A stretch of DNA of 29,282 nt from JACZUI01 sp041599115 (GCA_041599115.1 JBFHXF010000016.1:1-29282); one strand, 5' to 3'. Numbered from the stretch's first letter, positions 1 to 8,186 are shown. Numbers and translations are program-made. The notes: generated by a model not told the origin, from the letters alone.

Positions 1-105
1 CCCCCGGTTTCCTCCCCCTCGAGCGAAGCGAGTCTGGGGGAGGTGTCACGAAGTGACGGAGGGGGCTCCTCACTTCGTTCGCTGGGGGGAGAAACAGGGC
101 CGGAG
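1..105. repeat. Nested inverted-repeat (REP-like) intergenic element
   Basis: This GC-rich non-coding stretch is built from nested inverted repeats. CCTCCCCC (11-18) pairs perfectly with GGGGGAGG (36-43) and encloses CTCG/CGAG. GTCAC-GAA-GTGAC (45-57) is a perfect small hairpin. An outer, imperfect pairing joins GGTTTCCTCCCCC (6-18) with GGGGGAGAAAC (85-95). Words such as GCGAAGCGAG and CACTTCGTTCGCT look like those of dispersed palindromic repeats in intergenic DNA. It could also act as a transcript-end or processing structure before ispG. Only one copy lies in the window, so the repeat call is an inference; the pairing is seen directly. Confidence 0.5.
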
Positions 106-146
106 GCGGCGAGGGCTCAGGCTTCCCCGACAGCCGCTTCATCGCC

Positions 147-1379
147 ATGCAGCGGTACCCTCAATGCCTCATGATTGAGCGCCGCCGCACCCGTCAGCTG
201 ATGGTCGGGATTGTACCGGTCGGTGGGGACGCCCCCATCTCGGTCCAATCGATGACCACGACGAAGACCGCCGATGTCGACGGCACTCTGGCCCAGGTCT
301 ATGCCCTGGCCGGGGCGGGGGCGGACATCGTCAGGATCACCTGTAACGAGGTCGAGGCCGCCGCCGGGCTTGCTGAGATCGTCCCTCGTTCGCCGGTGCC
401 GATCATCGCCGACATCCACTATCAGTACCGGCTCGCTCTGGCCGCCCTGGAGGCCGGTGTGCAGGGCCTGCGACTCAATCCGGGGAACATCCGCAAAGAG
501 GAGCAGATCAAAACCGTCGCCCGCGAGGCAAAGGACCGAGGGGTGCCCATCCGGGTGGGAGTCAACGCCGGGTCGTTGGACAAGGACCTCCTGGAGAAAT
601 ACGGCTCACCGGTTCCACGGGCCCTGGTCGACTCGGCCCTCAAGGAGATCGGTTATCTCGAAGATGTCGATTTCACCGACATCAAGATCTCCGTCAAACA
701 CTCCCATGTCCCCTCGATGATCGAGTCCTACCGGCTGCTCTCCGAGACGGTCGACTACCCGTTGCATCTGGGCGTCACTGAGGCGGGCCCGCCTCCGGGC
801 GGCCTCATCAAGTCGGTCGCCGGTATTGCCACCCTCCTCAACCTGGGAATCGGCGACACCATCCGGTTCTCACTGACGGCGGATCCGGTCCAGGAGGCCA
901 AGGCGGGTAGGCAGTTGTTGGAGAACCTCGGTCTTAGAGAGCGCAAGGGCCTCGATCTGATCGCCTGTCCCTCGTGTGGACGGGCCGAGGTCGATGTGAT
1001 CGACGTCGCCACCCGGGCCCAGGCTGCGCTGGAGGCGGAGAACCTCCCCATCCAGGTGGCCGTCATGGGATGCATCGTCAACGGGCCTGGGGAAGCCCGT
1101 GAGGCAGACATCGGGATCGCAGCGGGACGGGGCAGAGGGCATCTCTTCATCAAGGGCCAAGTGGTGCGGGTGGTTCCCGAGTCGGAGATGGTGGAGGCTC
1201 TCCTCGACGAGGCGCGCAAGCTGGTGGAAGAGGGCGTCGAAAGCAGATTGGCCCACGCCGAGGCCAACGCCGCCGAGATCGCGGCAGCCTCACGGGAGGA
1301 GCTGATCCAGATACAGGGCGACGCCAACCGTTCCGCGGATCGGCGCCGCAAGGTGATCGAAGTCGCTCGATTGGAGTAG
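147..1379 (+). CDS. ispG: 4-hydroxy-3-methylbut-2-en-1-yl diphosphate synthase (IspG/GcpE)
   Basis: IspG is the [4Fe-4S] enzyme that converts methylerythritol cyclodiphosphate to HMBPP, the penultimate step of the MEP isoprenoid pathway in the cytosol. The N-terminal TIM-barrel carries the family motifs PISVQSMTTTKTADV (about 30-44), ADIHYQYRLAL (88-98), LNPGNI (110-115) and RVGVNAGSL (136-144). The cluster ligands are visible in the C-terminal domain: CPSC (C274, C277) and GCIVNGPGE (C309, with E316 as the conserved glutamate). At 410 residues it is longer than many bacterial homologues because of a charged, helical tail of about 45 residues. No strong Shine-Dalgarno sequence precedes ATG 147; ATG 171 is an alternative that keeps the whole conserved region. 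proS follows two ORFs later, an arrangement common next to ispG. Confidence 0.97.
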   Translation: MQRYPQCLMIERRRTRQLMVGIVPVGGDAPISVQSMTTTKTADVDGTLAQVYALAGAGADIVRITCNEVEAAAGLAEIVPRSPVPIIADIHYQYRLALAALEAGVQGLRLNPGNIRKEEQIKTVAREAKDRGVPIRVGVNAGSLDKDLLEKYGSPVPRALVDSALKEIGYLEDVDFTDIKISVKHSHVPSMIESYRLLSETVDYPLHLGVTEAGPPPGGLIKSVAGIATLLNLGIGDTIRFSLTADPVQEAKAGRQLLENLGLRERKGLDLIACPSCGRAEVDVIDVATRAQAALEAENLPIQVAVMGCIVNGPGEAREADIGIAAGRGRGHLFIKGQVVRVVPESEMVEALLDEARKLVEEGVESRLAHAEANAAEIAAASREELIQIQGDANRSADRRRKVIEVARLE

Positions 1380-1403
1380 TGAAAGGCGGGGCGCACAACC
1401 GGC

Positions 1404-2015
1404 ATGAGGGTCTCTGAGGCTGCCTCCTTGATCGCAGAGGCCGTGGAAGCCGAGGGATTGCTCCTCGTGCACGACCAGATGCTGCCATCGGCCACGGCGC
1501 TGATTGCCGGGGAGCCGATTCTGGGGTCGTGGTGGTCGCATCCTTTGGCAAACCTCATCTACAACGCCCTCGGTGTGATCGAGGACCGTTATGCCACGTG
1601 CAAGCTGATCAGACACAAGCTCACTCTGGTCGCTCCGCGACTCTGGCCCGACCTCGCCTCCATTGGCGAATCGAAACTTGCCTGGCAGCTCGATGGCTTG
1701 TCGACATTCGAACTGGCTCTGCTTGACCGCATCGAGTCGGCGTCGAACCCGGTCCCGCTCGACCGGCCGGAGCTGAGATCTGCAGGTCGTCGCCTCGAAG
1801 AACGGCTGCTCGCTCCCGGCGAGGAGATTCATACCGAGGCCGGCCACCACCTGAAGGCTCTCCTCACGTGGAGGGCCTGGATGGAGAGTCGCGGGGTGGA
1901 GGAGACAACGCCCCCGAGACCTGAACCGGCCATGGCGCGCTTCGAACAGATCGTCGAGGAATGGCGGCCTGGTCGTCATCTCCTTCCCTGGCCGGCACTT
2001 TGGCTGCCAAGTTGA
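1404..2015 (+). CDS. Conserved hypothetical protein, about 200 aa
   Basis: This is a soluble protein of 203 residues with no signal peptide or membrane segment. The conserved-looking core is GSWWSHPLANLIYNAL (about 41-56), followed by a segment with paired basic residues and TLVAPRLWPDLASIG. I recall bacterial proteins of similar length with a 'GSWWxHP...L...LVxxRLWPxL' pattern, but I know no established function and assign none. The gene begins 24 bases after the ispG stop and is probably cotranscribed. The nearest purine-rich stretch (GAAAGG, 1381-1386) is rather far from ATG 1404, so the start is less certain than the frame. The long antisense frames across this region look like shadows of the high GC content. 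Confidence 0.7.
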   Translation: MRVSEAASLIAEAVEAEGLLLVHDQMLPSATALIAGEPILGSWWSHPLANLIYNALGVIEDRYATCKLIRHKLTLVAPRLWPDLASIGESKLAWQLDGLSTFELALLDRIESASNPVPLDRPELRSAGRRLEERLLAPGEEIHTEAGHHLKALLTWRAWMESRGVEETTPPRPEPAMARFEQIVEEWRPGRHLLPWPALWLPS

Positions 2016-2078
2016 GAAAGGCCACTGATCGGCATCCTCTGAGCCGCTTGAGTGCCGGGTTGGGCTCGAGGCCCGGTG

Positions 2079-2330
2079 ATGGCTGACGGCGCCTCGCGGC
2101 AAACCGACATCGGCATTCGCCTGTATTGGATTCCCCTTGGTGCCGGGGGTTCGGGGTTTGTTCGGCTGAACGGTCGTATCTACGAAGCCTTCAAAGCGCG
2201 CATGGCCGATCCACCGGTGCTCGACCTCCTCCTTGATTTCGGCGGGCTTCACGCCCGGACGCGACTACCGTCCCCGACCGATGCGCTGGTCACAGGCTTT
2301 CATCCCCACCCTGCGGGAAGATCCCGCTGA
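2079..2330 (+). pseudogene. Truncated N-terminal remnant of a hypothetical protein family, overlapping proS
   Basis: This short frame (ATG 2079; GTG 2052 is an upstream alternative) encodes IGIRLYWIPLGAGGSGFVRL followed by NGRIYEAF. The pattern resembles the N-terminus of a larger actinobacterial hypothetical family with an 'RLYWIPLGAGG...VRxNGRxYEA' opening (recalled, not searched). After about 45 residues the similarity ends, and the frame runs through the proS start to a stop at 2330. The last third therefore overlaps proS in another frame and has the composition of a shadow. The simplest reading is a degenerate gene whose 3' part was lost next to proS. A genuine small protein cannot be excluded. 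Confidence 0.35.
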
Positions 2331-3999
2331 CGCCGAGGCGATCAGCCACAAACTCCTGGTGAGAGGCGGATTCATCCGCCAACTCGCCGCAGGCTCCTAC
2401 TCGATGCTTCCCCTCGGCCAGCGAGTGCGCCACAAGGTCTCCGAGATCATCCGGCAAGAGATGGATCGCATCGGCGGTCAGCAGATGCACCTACCGGCCC
2501 TGCACCCCGCCGAGTACTGGCAGAGATCAGGGCGCTGGTACGACATCACCGATGAGATGTTCCGTCTCAAGGATCGCAAAGGTGCCGACCTGGTCCTCGG
2601 GATGACCCACGAAGAGATCTTCGCCTCGATAGCCACTGAGTTGTTCTCCTATCGCGACCTCCCTCAGATCTGGTACCAGATCCAGACCAAATTCCGGGAC
2701 GAACCCCGCCCCAAGTCCGGTCTGTTGAGGGTTCGCGAGTTCACCATGAAGGACTCGTACACGCTCGACATCGCCGCCCCAGGCCTCGACACCGGTTTTG
2801 ACAAGCATCGCGAGGCATATTTCCGGATTTTTCGTCGTATCGGGCTCGATCCGGTGGACGTCGAGGCATCATCGGGGATCATGGGTGACGGCGAGTCCGT
2901 CGAGTTCATGATCCGTAGTGAGGCGGGTGAAGACTGGATCATCACCTGCGAGAACTGTGACTATCGGGCGAATGTCGAGACCGCCACCTCCGCCCTCGAG
3001 ACCGTCGCCGACGGGGAGCCGTCGGATCTCCAGAAATTCCCCACACCTGAATTGCGCACCATAAAAGCCCTGGCAGAGGCCCACCCCGAACTGGCATCTC
3101 CTGAACGCCAGATCAAGTCCCTGGTCTACTACGTGGAGAAAGAGCCCGTGTTGCTCCTCCTACGCGGCGACCACGACCTGCAGGAGCAGAAGCTCAGAGA
3201 TTTCGTGCGCACCGCCAACGTTCGTCCGGCCCAACCCGAAGAGATCCGCCAGCTCTTGGGTGCAGATCCGGGAAGCCTCGGCGGTGTCGGCGTCGAGGGC
3301 ATGAGGATCCTCGCCGATCGCGCCCTCGAGGGGCGGGACAACATGGTCACCGGGGCCAACGAGGATGATTTCCACTACTCAGGCGTAAGCCTCCAGCGAG
3401 ATGTAGCGGTATCGGAGTGGGGCGATCTCCGGGCAGTAGCCGACGGAGCGTCATGTCCTCAATGTGGCGGCACCCTGAACCGTTGGCGCGGTGTCGAGAT
3501 CGGGCACATCTTCAAGTTGGGCACGAAATACTCGAAGGCCTTCGACGCTTTCGTCCAGGACGAGGATGGCGTCAGTCATCCCATCATCATGGGGTCATAC
3601 GGGATAGGCGTGGAGCGCAACATGGCCGCCGTGGTGGAGTCGAATCATGATGAAAAAGGAATCATCTGGCCGGTCTCGGTCGCCCCTTACCAGGTGGTGA
3701 TCACCGTCATTCGTCCCGACGACGACGCGACCATGTCGGCCGCCGAATCGGTCTATGGCGAGTTCGCCGATTCCGGCATAGAAGTGTTACTCGACGACCG
3801 CCACGAGCGGCCCGGGGTCAAGTTCGCCGACGCCGAGCTGATCGGTATTCCCTACCGGGTGACCATCGGCCCCCGCAGCGTCGAATCCGGGACCGTCGAG
3901 GTCGTAGCGCGGCGGGACTTCCAAAAGACCGAGGTTTCACTCGATGTTGCTGTCGCCACGGTGACGAATCTGATCCTGGAGTCACGAATCGGGATCTGA
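2281..3999 (+). CDS. proS: Prolyl-tRNA synthetase (bacterial type, with insertion domain)
   Basis: ProS charges tRNA-Pro with proline. The 572-residue length fits the long bacterial type with an editing insertion between motifs 2 and 3. ATG 2281 was chosen because MRWSQAFIPTLREDPADAEA is the usual N-terminus; the open frame continues upstream to 2233 with residues atypical of the family. Class II features are visible: GMTHEE (about 107-112), motif 2 FRDEPRP...REFTMKDSYT (about 138-161) and motif 3 GSYGIGVER (about 438-446). The insertion domain spans roughly 210-390 and is flanked by two CxxC pairs (CENC about 223-226, CPQC about 392-395). A C-terminal anticodon-binding domain follows. No clear Shine-Dalgarno sequence precedes the start. 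Confidence 0.97.
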   Translation: MRWSQAFIPTLREDPADAEAISHKLLVRGGFIRQLAAGSYSMLPLGQRVRHKVSEIIRQEMDRIGGQQMHLPALHPAEYWQRSGRWYDITDEMFRLKDRKGADLVLGMTHEEIFASIATELFSYRDLPQIWYQIQTKFRDEPRPKSGLLRVREFTMKDSYTLDIAAPGLDTGFDKHREAYFRIFRRIGLDPVDVEASSGIMGDGESVEFMIRSEAGEDWIITCENCDYRANVETATSALETVADGEPSDLQKFPTPELRTIKALAEAHPELASPERQIKSLVYYVEKEPVLLLLRGDHDLQEQKLRDFVRTANVRPAQPEEIRQLLGADPGSLGGVGVEGMRILADRALEGRDNMVTGANEDDFHYSGVSLQRDVAVSEWGDLRAVADGASCPQCGGTLNRWRGVEIGHIFKLGTKYSKAFDAFVQDEDGVSHPIIMGSYGIGVERNMAAVVESNHDEKGIIWPVSVAPYQVVITVIRPDDDATMSAAESVYGEFADSGIEVLLDDRHERPGVKFADAELIGIPYRVTIGPRSVESGTVEVVARRDFQKTEVSLDVAVATVTNLILESRIGI

Positions 4000-4056
4000 C
4001 AGACCACCGGATGCCCACTCAGTCAGACCGGCCTCGCCATGGTTGCCGGTGGACAG

Positions 4057-4085
4057 TTGGGTCAGATCCGACCACCCCTTATAAT
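4057..4085 (+). promoter_or_regulatory. Candidate sigma-70-type promoter of the rimP-nusA-infB operon
   Basis: TTGGGT (4057-4062) is separated by 17 bases from a perfect TATAAT (4080-4085). It lies in the 164-base gap between the proS stop and the rimP start. Transcription from here would begin near 4092 and include the leader hairpin at 4112-4141. The -35 box matches the consensus only in its first half, so strength cannot be judged by eye. Confidence 0.5.
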
Positions 4086-4111
4086 CCCGCGGACAACAGG
4101 ACGCTTTTCGG

Positions 4112-4141
4112 TCAGGTGGGCGCCTTTGGCGGGCCACCTGA
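4112..4141 (+). promoter_or_regulatory. Leader stem-loop upstream of rimP
   Basis: TCAGGTGG (4112-4119) pairs perfectly with CCACCTGA (4134-4141). Inside, CGCC-TTT-GGCG (4121-4131) adds a four-pair stem with a three-base loop. The hairpin ends 8 bases before the GGAG (4150-4153) that serves the TTG start of rimP. It has no U-rich tail, so it does not look like a simple terminator. It may be a leader control or processing element for the operon; the role is inference. Confidence 0.5.
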
Positions 4142-4163
4142 ATTGTTGTGGAGTGACAAGGAT

Positions 4164-4634
4164 TTGACGACGGTTACAGACATCTGGAATGTGGTGGAGC
4201 CCTATCTTGCGGCGGAGCATCTCGAGCTCGACGATCTCGAGTTTTCGGGAACCGGCAAGGGTCGGTTTCTTCGCGTGGTGGTTGACGGCGAAGGCCTCGA
4301 CATCGATCGCCTCGCCGACGTCTCCCGAGGGATATCGCGTCTTCTCGATGGCGAAACCGGGTTACAGGACAGCTACCAGCTCGAGGTGACTACGCCCGGA
4401 CTCGAGCGGAAATTGCGTCGGCCCGCTCAATTCACGAAATCTGTCGGTCGCGAGGTGAAGGTCAAAGTCAGGGATAGCGATGCGAACCGGACGCTTCGAG
4501 GGGTCATATCGGCGGCGGACGAGGCCGCTTTCACTGTGAAGTCCGACGACCTCGATCACGTCGTCCACTACGACGACGTACTCGCCGCCAGCACGGTGTT
4601 CAGGTGGGAAAAGGCCCCAAAACCGGGCCACTGA
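4164..4634 (+). CDS. rimP: Ribosome maturation factor RimP
   Basis: RimP assists late maturation of the 30S subunit. I chose TTG 4164 because it gives 156 residues, normal for the family, starts just before the conserved helix (TDIWNVVEPYLAAEHLELDD), and has GGAG 10 bases upstream. The frame stays open back to 4011, but that extension is proline- and glycine-rich and unlike RimP. Family hallmarks are FLRVVVDGEGLDIDRLADVS, the central LEVTTPGLERKL motif and a C-terminal SH3-like barrel with RTLRGVISAADEAAFTV. It is the first gene of the rimP-nusA-infB set, a very common bacterial arrangement; nusA starts 9 bases after its stop. Confidence 0.92.
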   Translation: MTTVTDIWNVVEPYLAAEHLELDDLEFSGTGKGRFLRVVVDGEGLDIDRLADVSRGISRLLDGETGLQDSYQLEVTTPGLERKLRRPAQFTKSVGREVKVKVRDSDANRTLRGVISAADEAAFTVKSDDLDHVVHYDDVLAASTVFRWEKAPKPGH

Positions 4635-4643
4635 AGGAGAACG

Positions 4644-5777
4644 ATGAAGCTCGACACGATGATGGAGGCAATTGAGGTTCTGGCACGAGAGCGCGGCGTC
4701 GACGTCGATGCGATCCTCGATGCCTTTGCCAACGCGTTGGTCGCAGCCTACAAACGGAGTCCGGGAGCTGCCGAAGAGGCCCGCGTCACCATCGACCCTG
4801 ATTCGGGGGACGTCATCGTGTACGCCCAGGAACTCGATGAGGACGGAAACGTCGTCAGAGAGTGGGAGGACACCCCGGAAGGCGAGGCCTTTGGCCGGAT
4901 TGCCGCGCAGTCCTTCAAGCAGGTCATGCAACACAAGTTGCGTGAGGCCAAACGTGAGCGTGTCTATGAGATGTATGAGGGCCGGGAGGGCGATCTCATC
5001 ACCGGGCTCGTCCAGCAGGTCGACTACCGCTCTGTCATCCTCGACCTGGGCGACGCCGAGGCGATTCTCCCTGGTTCGGAGCGCATCCCCTTCGAGAGGC
5101 TGGAGCGGGGAAACCGGGTGAAGGCTCTCATCCTCGAGGTTCGTAATGAGGCCAAAGGCGCTCAGATCGTGGTGTCGCGGTCCCACCCCGACCTGGTGCG
5201 CCGGCTCCTCGAACTGGAGGTCCCTGAACTCACCGACGGGATCGTCGAGATAGTCAACATCGCCCGCGAGCCAGGTCATCGAACCAAAATCGCCGTCATC
5301 TCCAACGATCCCAATGTCGACCCCAAGGGAGCATGTGTCGGCGCCCGGGGATCACGCGTTCGCCAGGTGGTCAACGAGCTCCGAGGGGAAAAGGTCGACG
5401 TCGTGCAGTGGAGGGAGGACACCGGCCAGTTCATCGCGGAAGCCCTGGGACCGGCCAAGGTGAAAGAGGTCCACATCAGCGAAGACGAGAAAACGGCCGA
5501 GGTGATCGTCTCGGATCATCAACTGTCCCTTGCTATCGGAAAAGAGGGCCAGAACGCCCGGCTGGCGGCCCGCTTGAGCGGATACAAGATCGACATCAGG
5601 TCCGACAATGAGGGGGCGATCGAGGAGCCCGAGGCTCTGCCAGCAGAAGCGGTGGAGCCGTCGGAGGAGCCGTCGGACACGTCGCAGCCCGCAGCGGAAG
5701 AAATGGCCGTAGCGAGCGTTGCGGGTGACGACGAAGACCTCCCGGTCGCTCCGGACTCGGACGACGAAAGCGAATAG
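4644..5777 (+). CDS. nusA: Transcription termination/antitermination factor NusA
   Basis: NusA binds RNA polymerase and nascent RNA and modulates pausing, termination and antitermination. The order of domains is visible: an N-terminal RNAP-binding domain (1 to about 110), an S1 domain (about 112-180, GDLITGLVQQVDYRSVILDL), KH1 (about 195-265, GACVGARGSRVRQVVNEL) and KH2 (about 285-345, LSLAIGKEGQNARLAARL). An acidic, proline- and glutamate-rich tail (about 345-377) follows. The start is supported by AAGGAG at 4634-4639. The small ylxR and L7Ae-like genes often found between nusA and infB are absent here; infB starts 13 bases after the nusA stop. Confidence 0.97.
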   Translation: MKLDTMMEAIEVLARERGVDVDAILDAFANALVAAYKRSPGAAEEARVTIDPDSGDVIVYAQELDEDGNVVREWEDTPEGEAFGRIAAQSFKQVMQHKLREAKRERVYEMYEGREGDLITGLVQQVDYRSVILDLGDAEAILPGSERIPFERLERGNRVKALILEVRNEAKGAQIVVSRSHPDLVRRLLELEVPELTDGIVEIVNIAREPGHRTKIAVISNDPNVDPKGACVGARGSRVRQVVNELRGEKVDVVQWREDTGQFIAEALGPAKVKEVHISEDEKTAEVIVSDHQLSLAIGKEGQNARLAARLSGYKIDIRSDNEGAIEEPEALPAEAVEPSEEPSDTSQPAAEEMAVASVAGDDEDLPVAPDSDDESE

Positions 5778-5790
5778 GAAGTTTCAATAA

Positions 5791-7791
5791 GTGAGGATCT
5801 ATGAACTAGCCCGGGATCTGGGCGTCGACTCGAAGGAAGTCCTCGAGCAGGCGCTGGGGCTTGGGCTCGAAGTCAAGACGGCATCGTCGGGAATCGATGA
5901 GGATTCAGTCGAGCTCTTACGTCTCGCCTTTGCCGGAGATGAGGTGGATGCCCCGGCAGCCGGCGAGATCGAGCAAGCCGAAGAGCCGGCAGTCCAGGTG
6001 GAAGCGGAGGCAGAGCCCGCCAGTGAACCGACACCAGTCAACATTGCGACGCTCCCCGCCGGCGCGACGGTCGCTCAATTCGCCGATGCCATCAACCGAT
6101 CGGGCGGTGAGGTCGTCGAGGCGCTGCTCAACAGGGGTCTTCCGGTGGGCGCGAGCCAAACGATGCCCGAGCATCTCATTGACGAGATCGCCGAGTCATT
6201 CGGCTACATGGTCGAGATCGAGGCCGCGGCTCCCACTCCCGCGGTTGCCAAACGCCCGGCGTTTGATGACGCGGAGGCAGATCTGGTGCCGCGACCTCCC
6301 GTGGTGACAGTCATGGGTCACGTCGACCATGGCAAGACCACATTGCTGGACACGATTCGCAAGACCAGCGTCGTCTCGGGCGAGCAGGGAGGGATAACCC
6401 AGCACATCGGCGCCTACCAGGTCGAGGTCAACGGTCATCCGATCACCTTCATCGACACCCCGGGGCACGAGGCGTTCACCGCCCTGCGCGCCCGAGGAGC
6501 CAACATCACCGACATCGTCGTTCTGGTGGTGGCGGCCAATGACGGTGTGATGCCGCAAACAGTGGAGGCGATTTCCCACGCCAAGGCCGCCGGGGTCAAG
6601 ACAGTCGTGGCAGTCAACAAGATCGATGTCCCTGGCGCCGATCCGGCCCGGGTACGGACGGAATTGACCGAGCACGACATCATCACCGAGGAGTTGGGAG
6701 GCGACGTACCGAGCGTCGAGGTCTCTGCGCTCACCGGTCAGGGGGTCGATGATCTGCTGGATGTGATCGATCTGATATCCCAGCTGGAGGATTATCGAGC
6801 CAATACCAAGCCCAAGGCATCGGGTGTTGTCGTCGAGGCACAAGTCGAGGTAGGACGTGGTGCGGTGGCCACGGTGATCGTCCAGCGTGGCATCCTCAGA
6901 AAAGGTGACGCCTTTGTCGCCGGTGCGGTTTCGGGCCGCGCCCGCGCCCTGATGGACGAAAACGGCACGGAGATGAAGAGCGCCGGCCCATCCGCTCCCG
7001 TTCAGATCATGGGTTGGGACGATGTCCCCGTCGCCGGTGATTATCTGGAGGTTGTCGCCAACGATCGCGAGGCACGCAAGCTTGCCGCTCACCGCCAGGA
7101 AGAGATGAAGACGATCAGCCAGGCCATGCCGACGGCGCGTGACCGGCTACAAGGTTTGTTGGAGCAGCTACGCAGTGAGGATGCGACGCTCAACGTGATT
7201 GTCAAAGCCGATGCCCAGGGTTCTCTGGAGGCCCTCCGGGACTCGATCATGAAGATTGAGCGCCAGGGTGGCAAGATCCAAATCATCCACGGTGCGGTGG
7301 GGGGGATCAACGAGAACGATGTGACCCTTGCCGAGGTCACCGAAGCCGTGATCGTCGGTTTCAACGTCCGGCCCGAGCCAAAGGCCCGCAAGGCAGCCGA
7401 GCAAGCCGGTATCCAGATCCGCACGTACGGGATCATTTACGAGCTTCTCGATGAGATCGAACAGCTTCTCGTCGGCCAACTTGCTCCCGATGAAGAGGAG
7501 CAAGTGCTCGGCACTGCCGAGGTTCGTGCGACATTCAAGGTTCCGCGGCTTGGGACGGTGGCGGGTTGTTATGTTCTCGAAGGTGTTGTGCAACGCGGAG
7601 CGCGTGCTCGCCTGGTGCGCGATGGCGTCGTGATCCACGACGGTCTGGTCTCCTCGCTGAGGAGATTCAAAGACGACGTTCGAGAGGTCGCCTCGGGCTT
7701 CGAGTGCGGCATGGGGTTCGAGAACTACAACGATCTCAAGGAAGGCGACCACATCGAGGTCTACTTGATCAGAGAGGTCGCCCGGACCTGA
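5791..7791 (+). CDS. infB: Translation initiation factor IF-2
   Basis: IF-2 is the GTPase that places initiator tRNA on the 30S subunit and promotes subunit joining. GTG 5791 (AGGAA at 5776-5780) starts directly with the IF2_N fold MRIYELARDLGVDSKEVLEQ. A second IF2_N-like domain spans about 90-143. The G domain shows GHVDHGKT (176-183), GGITQHIGA (200-208), DTPGH (222-226), NKID (276-279) and SAL (312-314). Domains II to IV follow. At 666 residues it is shorter than many actinobacterial IF-2 proteins, because the linker between the two N-terminal domains is only about 40 residues of acidic, Ala/Glu/Pro-rich sequence. It is followed 35 bases later by rbfA. Confidence 0.98.
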   Translation: MRIYELARDLGVDSKEVLEQALGLGLEVKTASSGIDEDSVELLRLAFAGDEVDAPAAGEIEQAEEPAVQVEAEAEPASEPTPVNIATLPAGATVAQFADAINRSGGEVVEALLNRGLPVGASQTMPEHLIDEIAESFGYMVEIEAAAPTPAVAKRPAFDDAEADLVPRPPVVTVMGHVDHGKTTLLDTIRKTSVVSGEQGGITQHIGAYQVEVNGHPITFIDTPGHEAFTALRARGANITDIVVLVVAANDGVMPQTVEAISHAKAAGVKTVVAVNKIDVPGADPARVRTELTEHDIITEELGGDVPSVEVSALTGQGVDDLLDVIDLISQLEDYRANTKPKASGVVVEAQVEVGRGAVATVIVQRGILRKGDAFVAGAVSGRARALMDENGTEMKSAGPSAPVQIMGWDDVPVAGDYLEVVANDREARKLAAHRQEEMKTISQAMPTARDRLQGLLEQLRSEDATLNVIVKADAQGSLEALRDSIMKIERQGGKIQIIHGAVGGINENDVTLAEVTEAVIVGFNVRPEPKARKAAEQAGIQIRTYGIIYELLDEIEQLLVGQLAPDEEEQVLGTAEVRATFKVPRLGTVAGCYVLEGVVQRGARARLVRDGVVIHDGLVSSLRRFKDDVREVASGFECGMGFENYNDLKEGDHIEVYLIREVART

Positions 7792-7826
7792 CGCGACGTC
7801 TCCGTTGGCGAACTGGAGGAACCGGA

Positions 7827-8186
7827 ATGAGGGAGCCCAGCCCGCGAATGCTCAAGGTCAATTCGACGCTGCGTGAAGTCCTCGCCGAGGAGGTCGAACG
7901 GCTCAGCGATTCCCGGCTTGAAATGGTGTCGGTCACGGGTGTCGATACGGCGCCGAACCTCCGGCATGCCGTCGTGTATGTCGACGTCCTTGGATTGGAG
8001 AATCACCAACCAGCTCTGGACGCCTTGAACCGTGCGTCGAAACGTCTTCAAGCCGTAATAGGAAGAGAAGTACGCCTGAAATACACGCCGACTCTGGAGT
8101 GGAAGATCGATCCCGGAGTGGTGGCCGGCGAGCGTATCGAAGGCCTGCTCCGGTCGCTGCGTTCGGGGGTTGGGGAGGAGGAATGA
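7827..8186 (+). CDS. rbfA: Ribosome-binding factor A
   Basis: RbfA is a KH-fold protein that binds the 30S subunit during 16S rRNA 5'-end maturation. ATG 7827 is preceded by GGAGGA (7815-7820) and gives 119 residues, normal for the family. The typical pattern is seen: RMLKVNSTLREVLAEEVERL near the N-terminus, the alternating strand around VSVTGVDTAPNLRHAVVYVDV, and the late RLKYTPTLEWKID motif. The stop overlaps the next gene's start (ATGA at 8183-8186), implying translational coupling with the DHH phosphoesterase. The frame is open upstream to 7566 within infB, but that part overlaps infB and is not RbfA-like. Confidence 0.95.
   Translation: MREPSPRMLKVNSTLREVLAEEVERLSDSRLEMVSVTGVDTAPNLRHAVVYVDVLGLENHQPALDALNRASKRLQAVIGREVRLKYTPTLEWKIDPGVVAGERIEGLLRSLRSGVGEEE

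Noticed and set aside
755..1558. Long minus-strand open frame (about 267 codons) across ispG and the next gene
   Set aside because: It lies antisense to clear ispG coding sequence, has Ser/Arg/Pro-rich composition and no recognisable motif; it is a high-GC shadow. The same applies to minus-strand frames at 1290-2252, 4362-5279, 6196-7092, 9082-9876, 10146-11144 and 22095-22808.
4011..4163. N-terminal extension of RimP to ATG 4011
   Set aside because: The 51 extra residues are unlike RimP, and the stretch holds a promoter and a leader hairpin. TTG 4164 with GGAG upstream gives the normal length.
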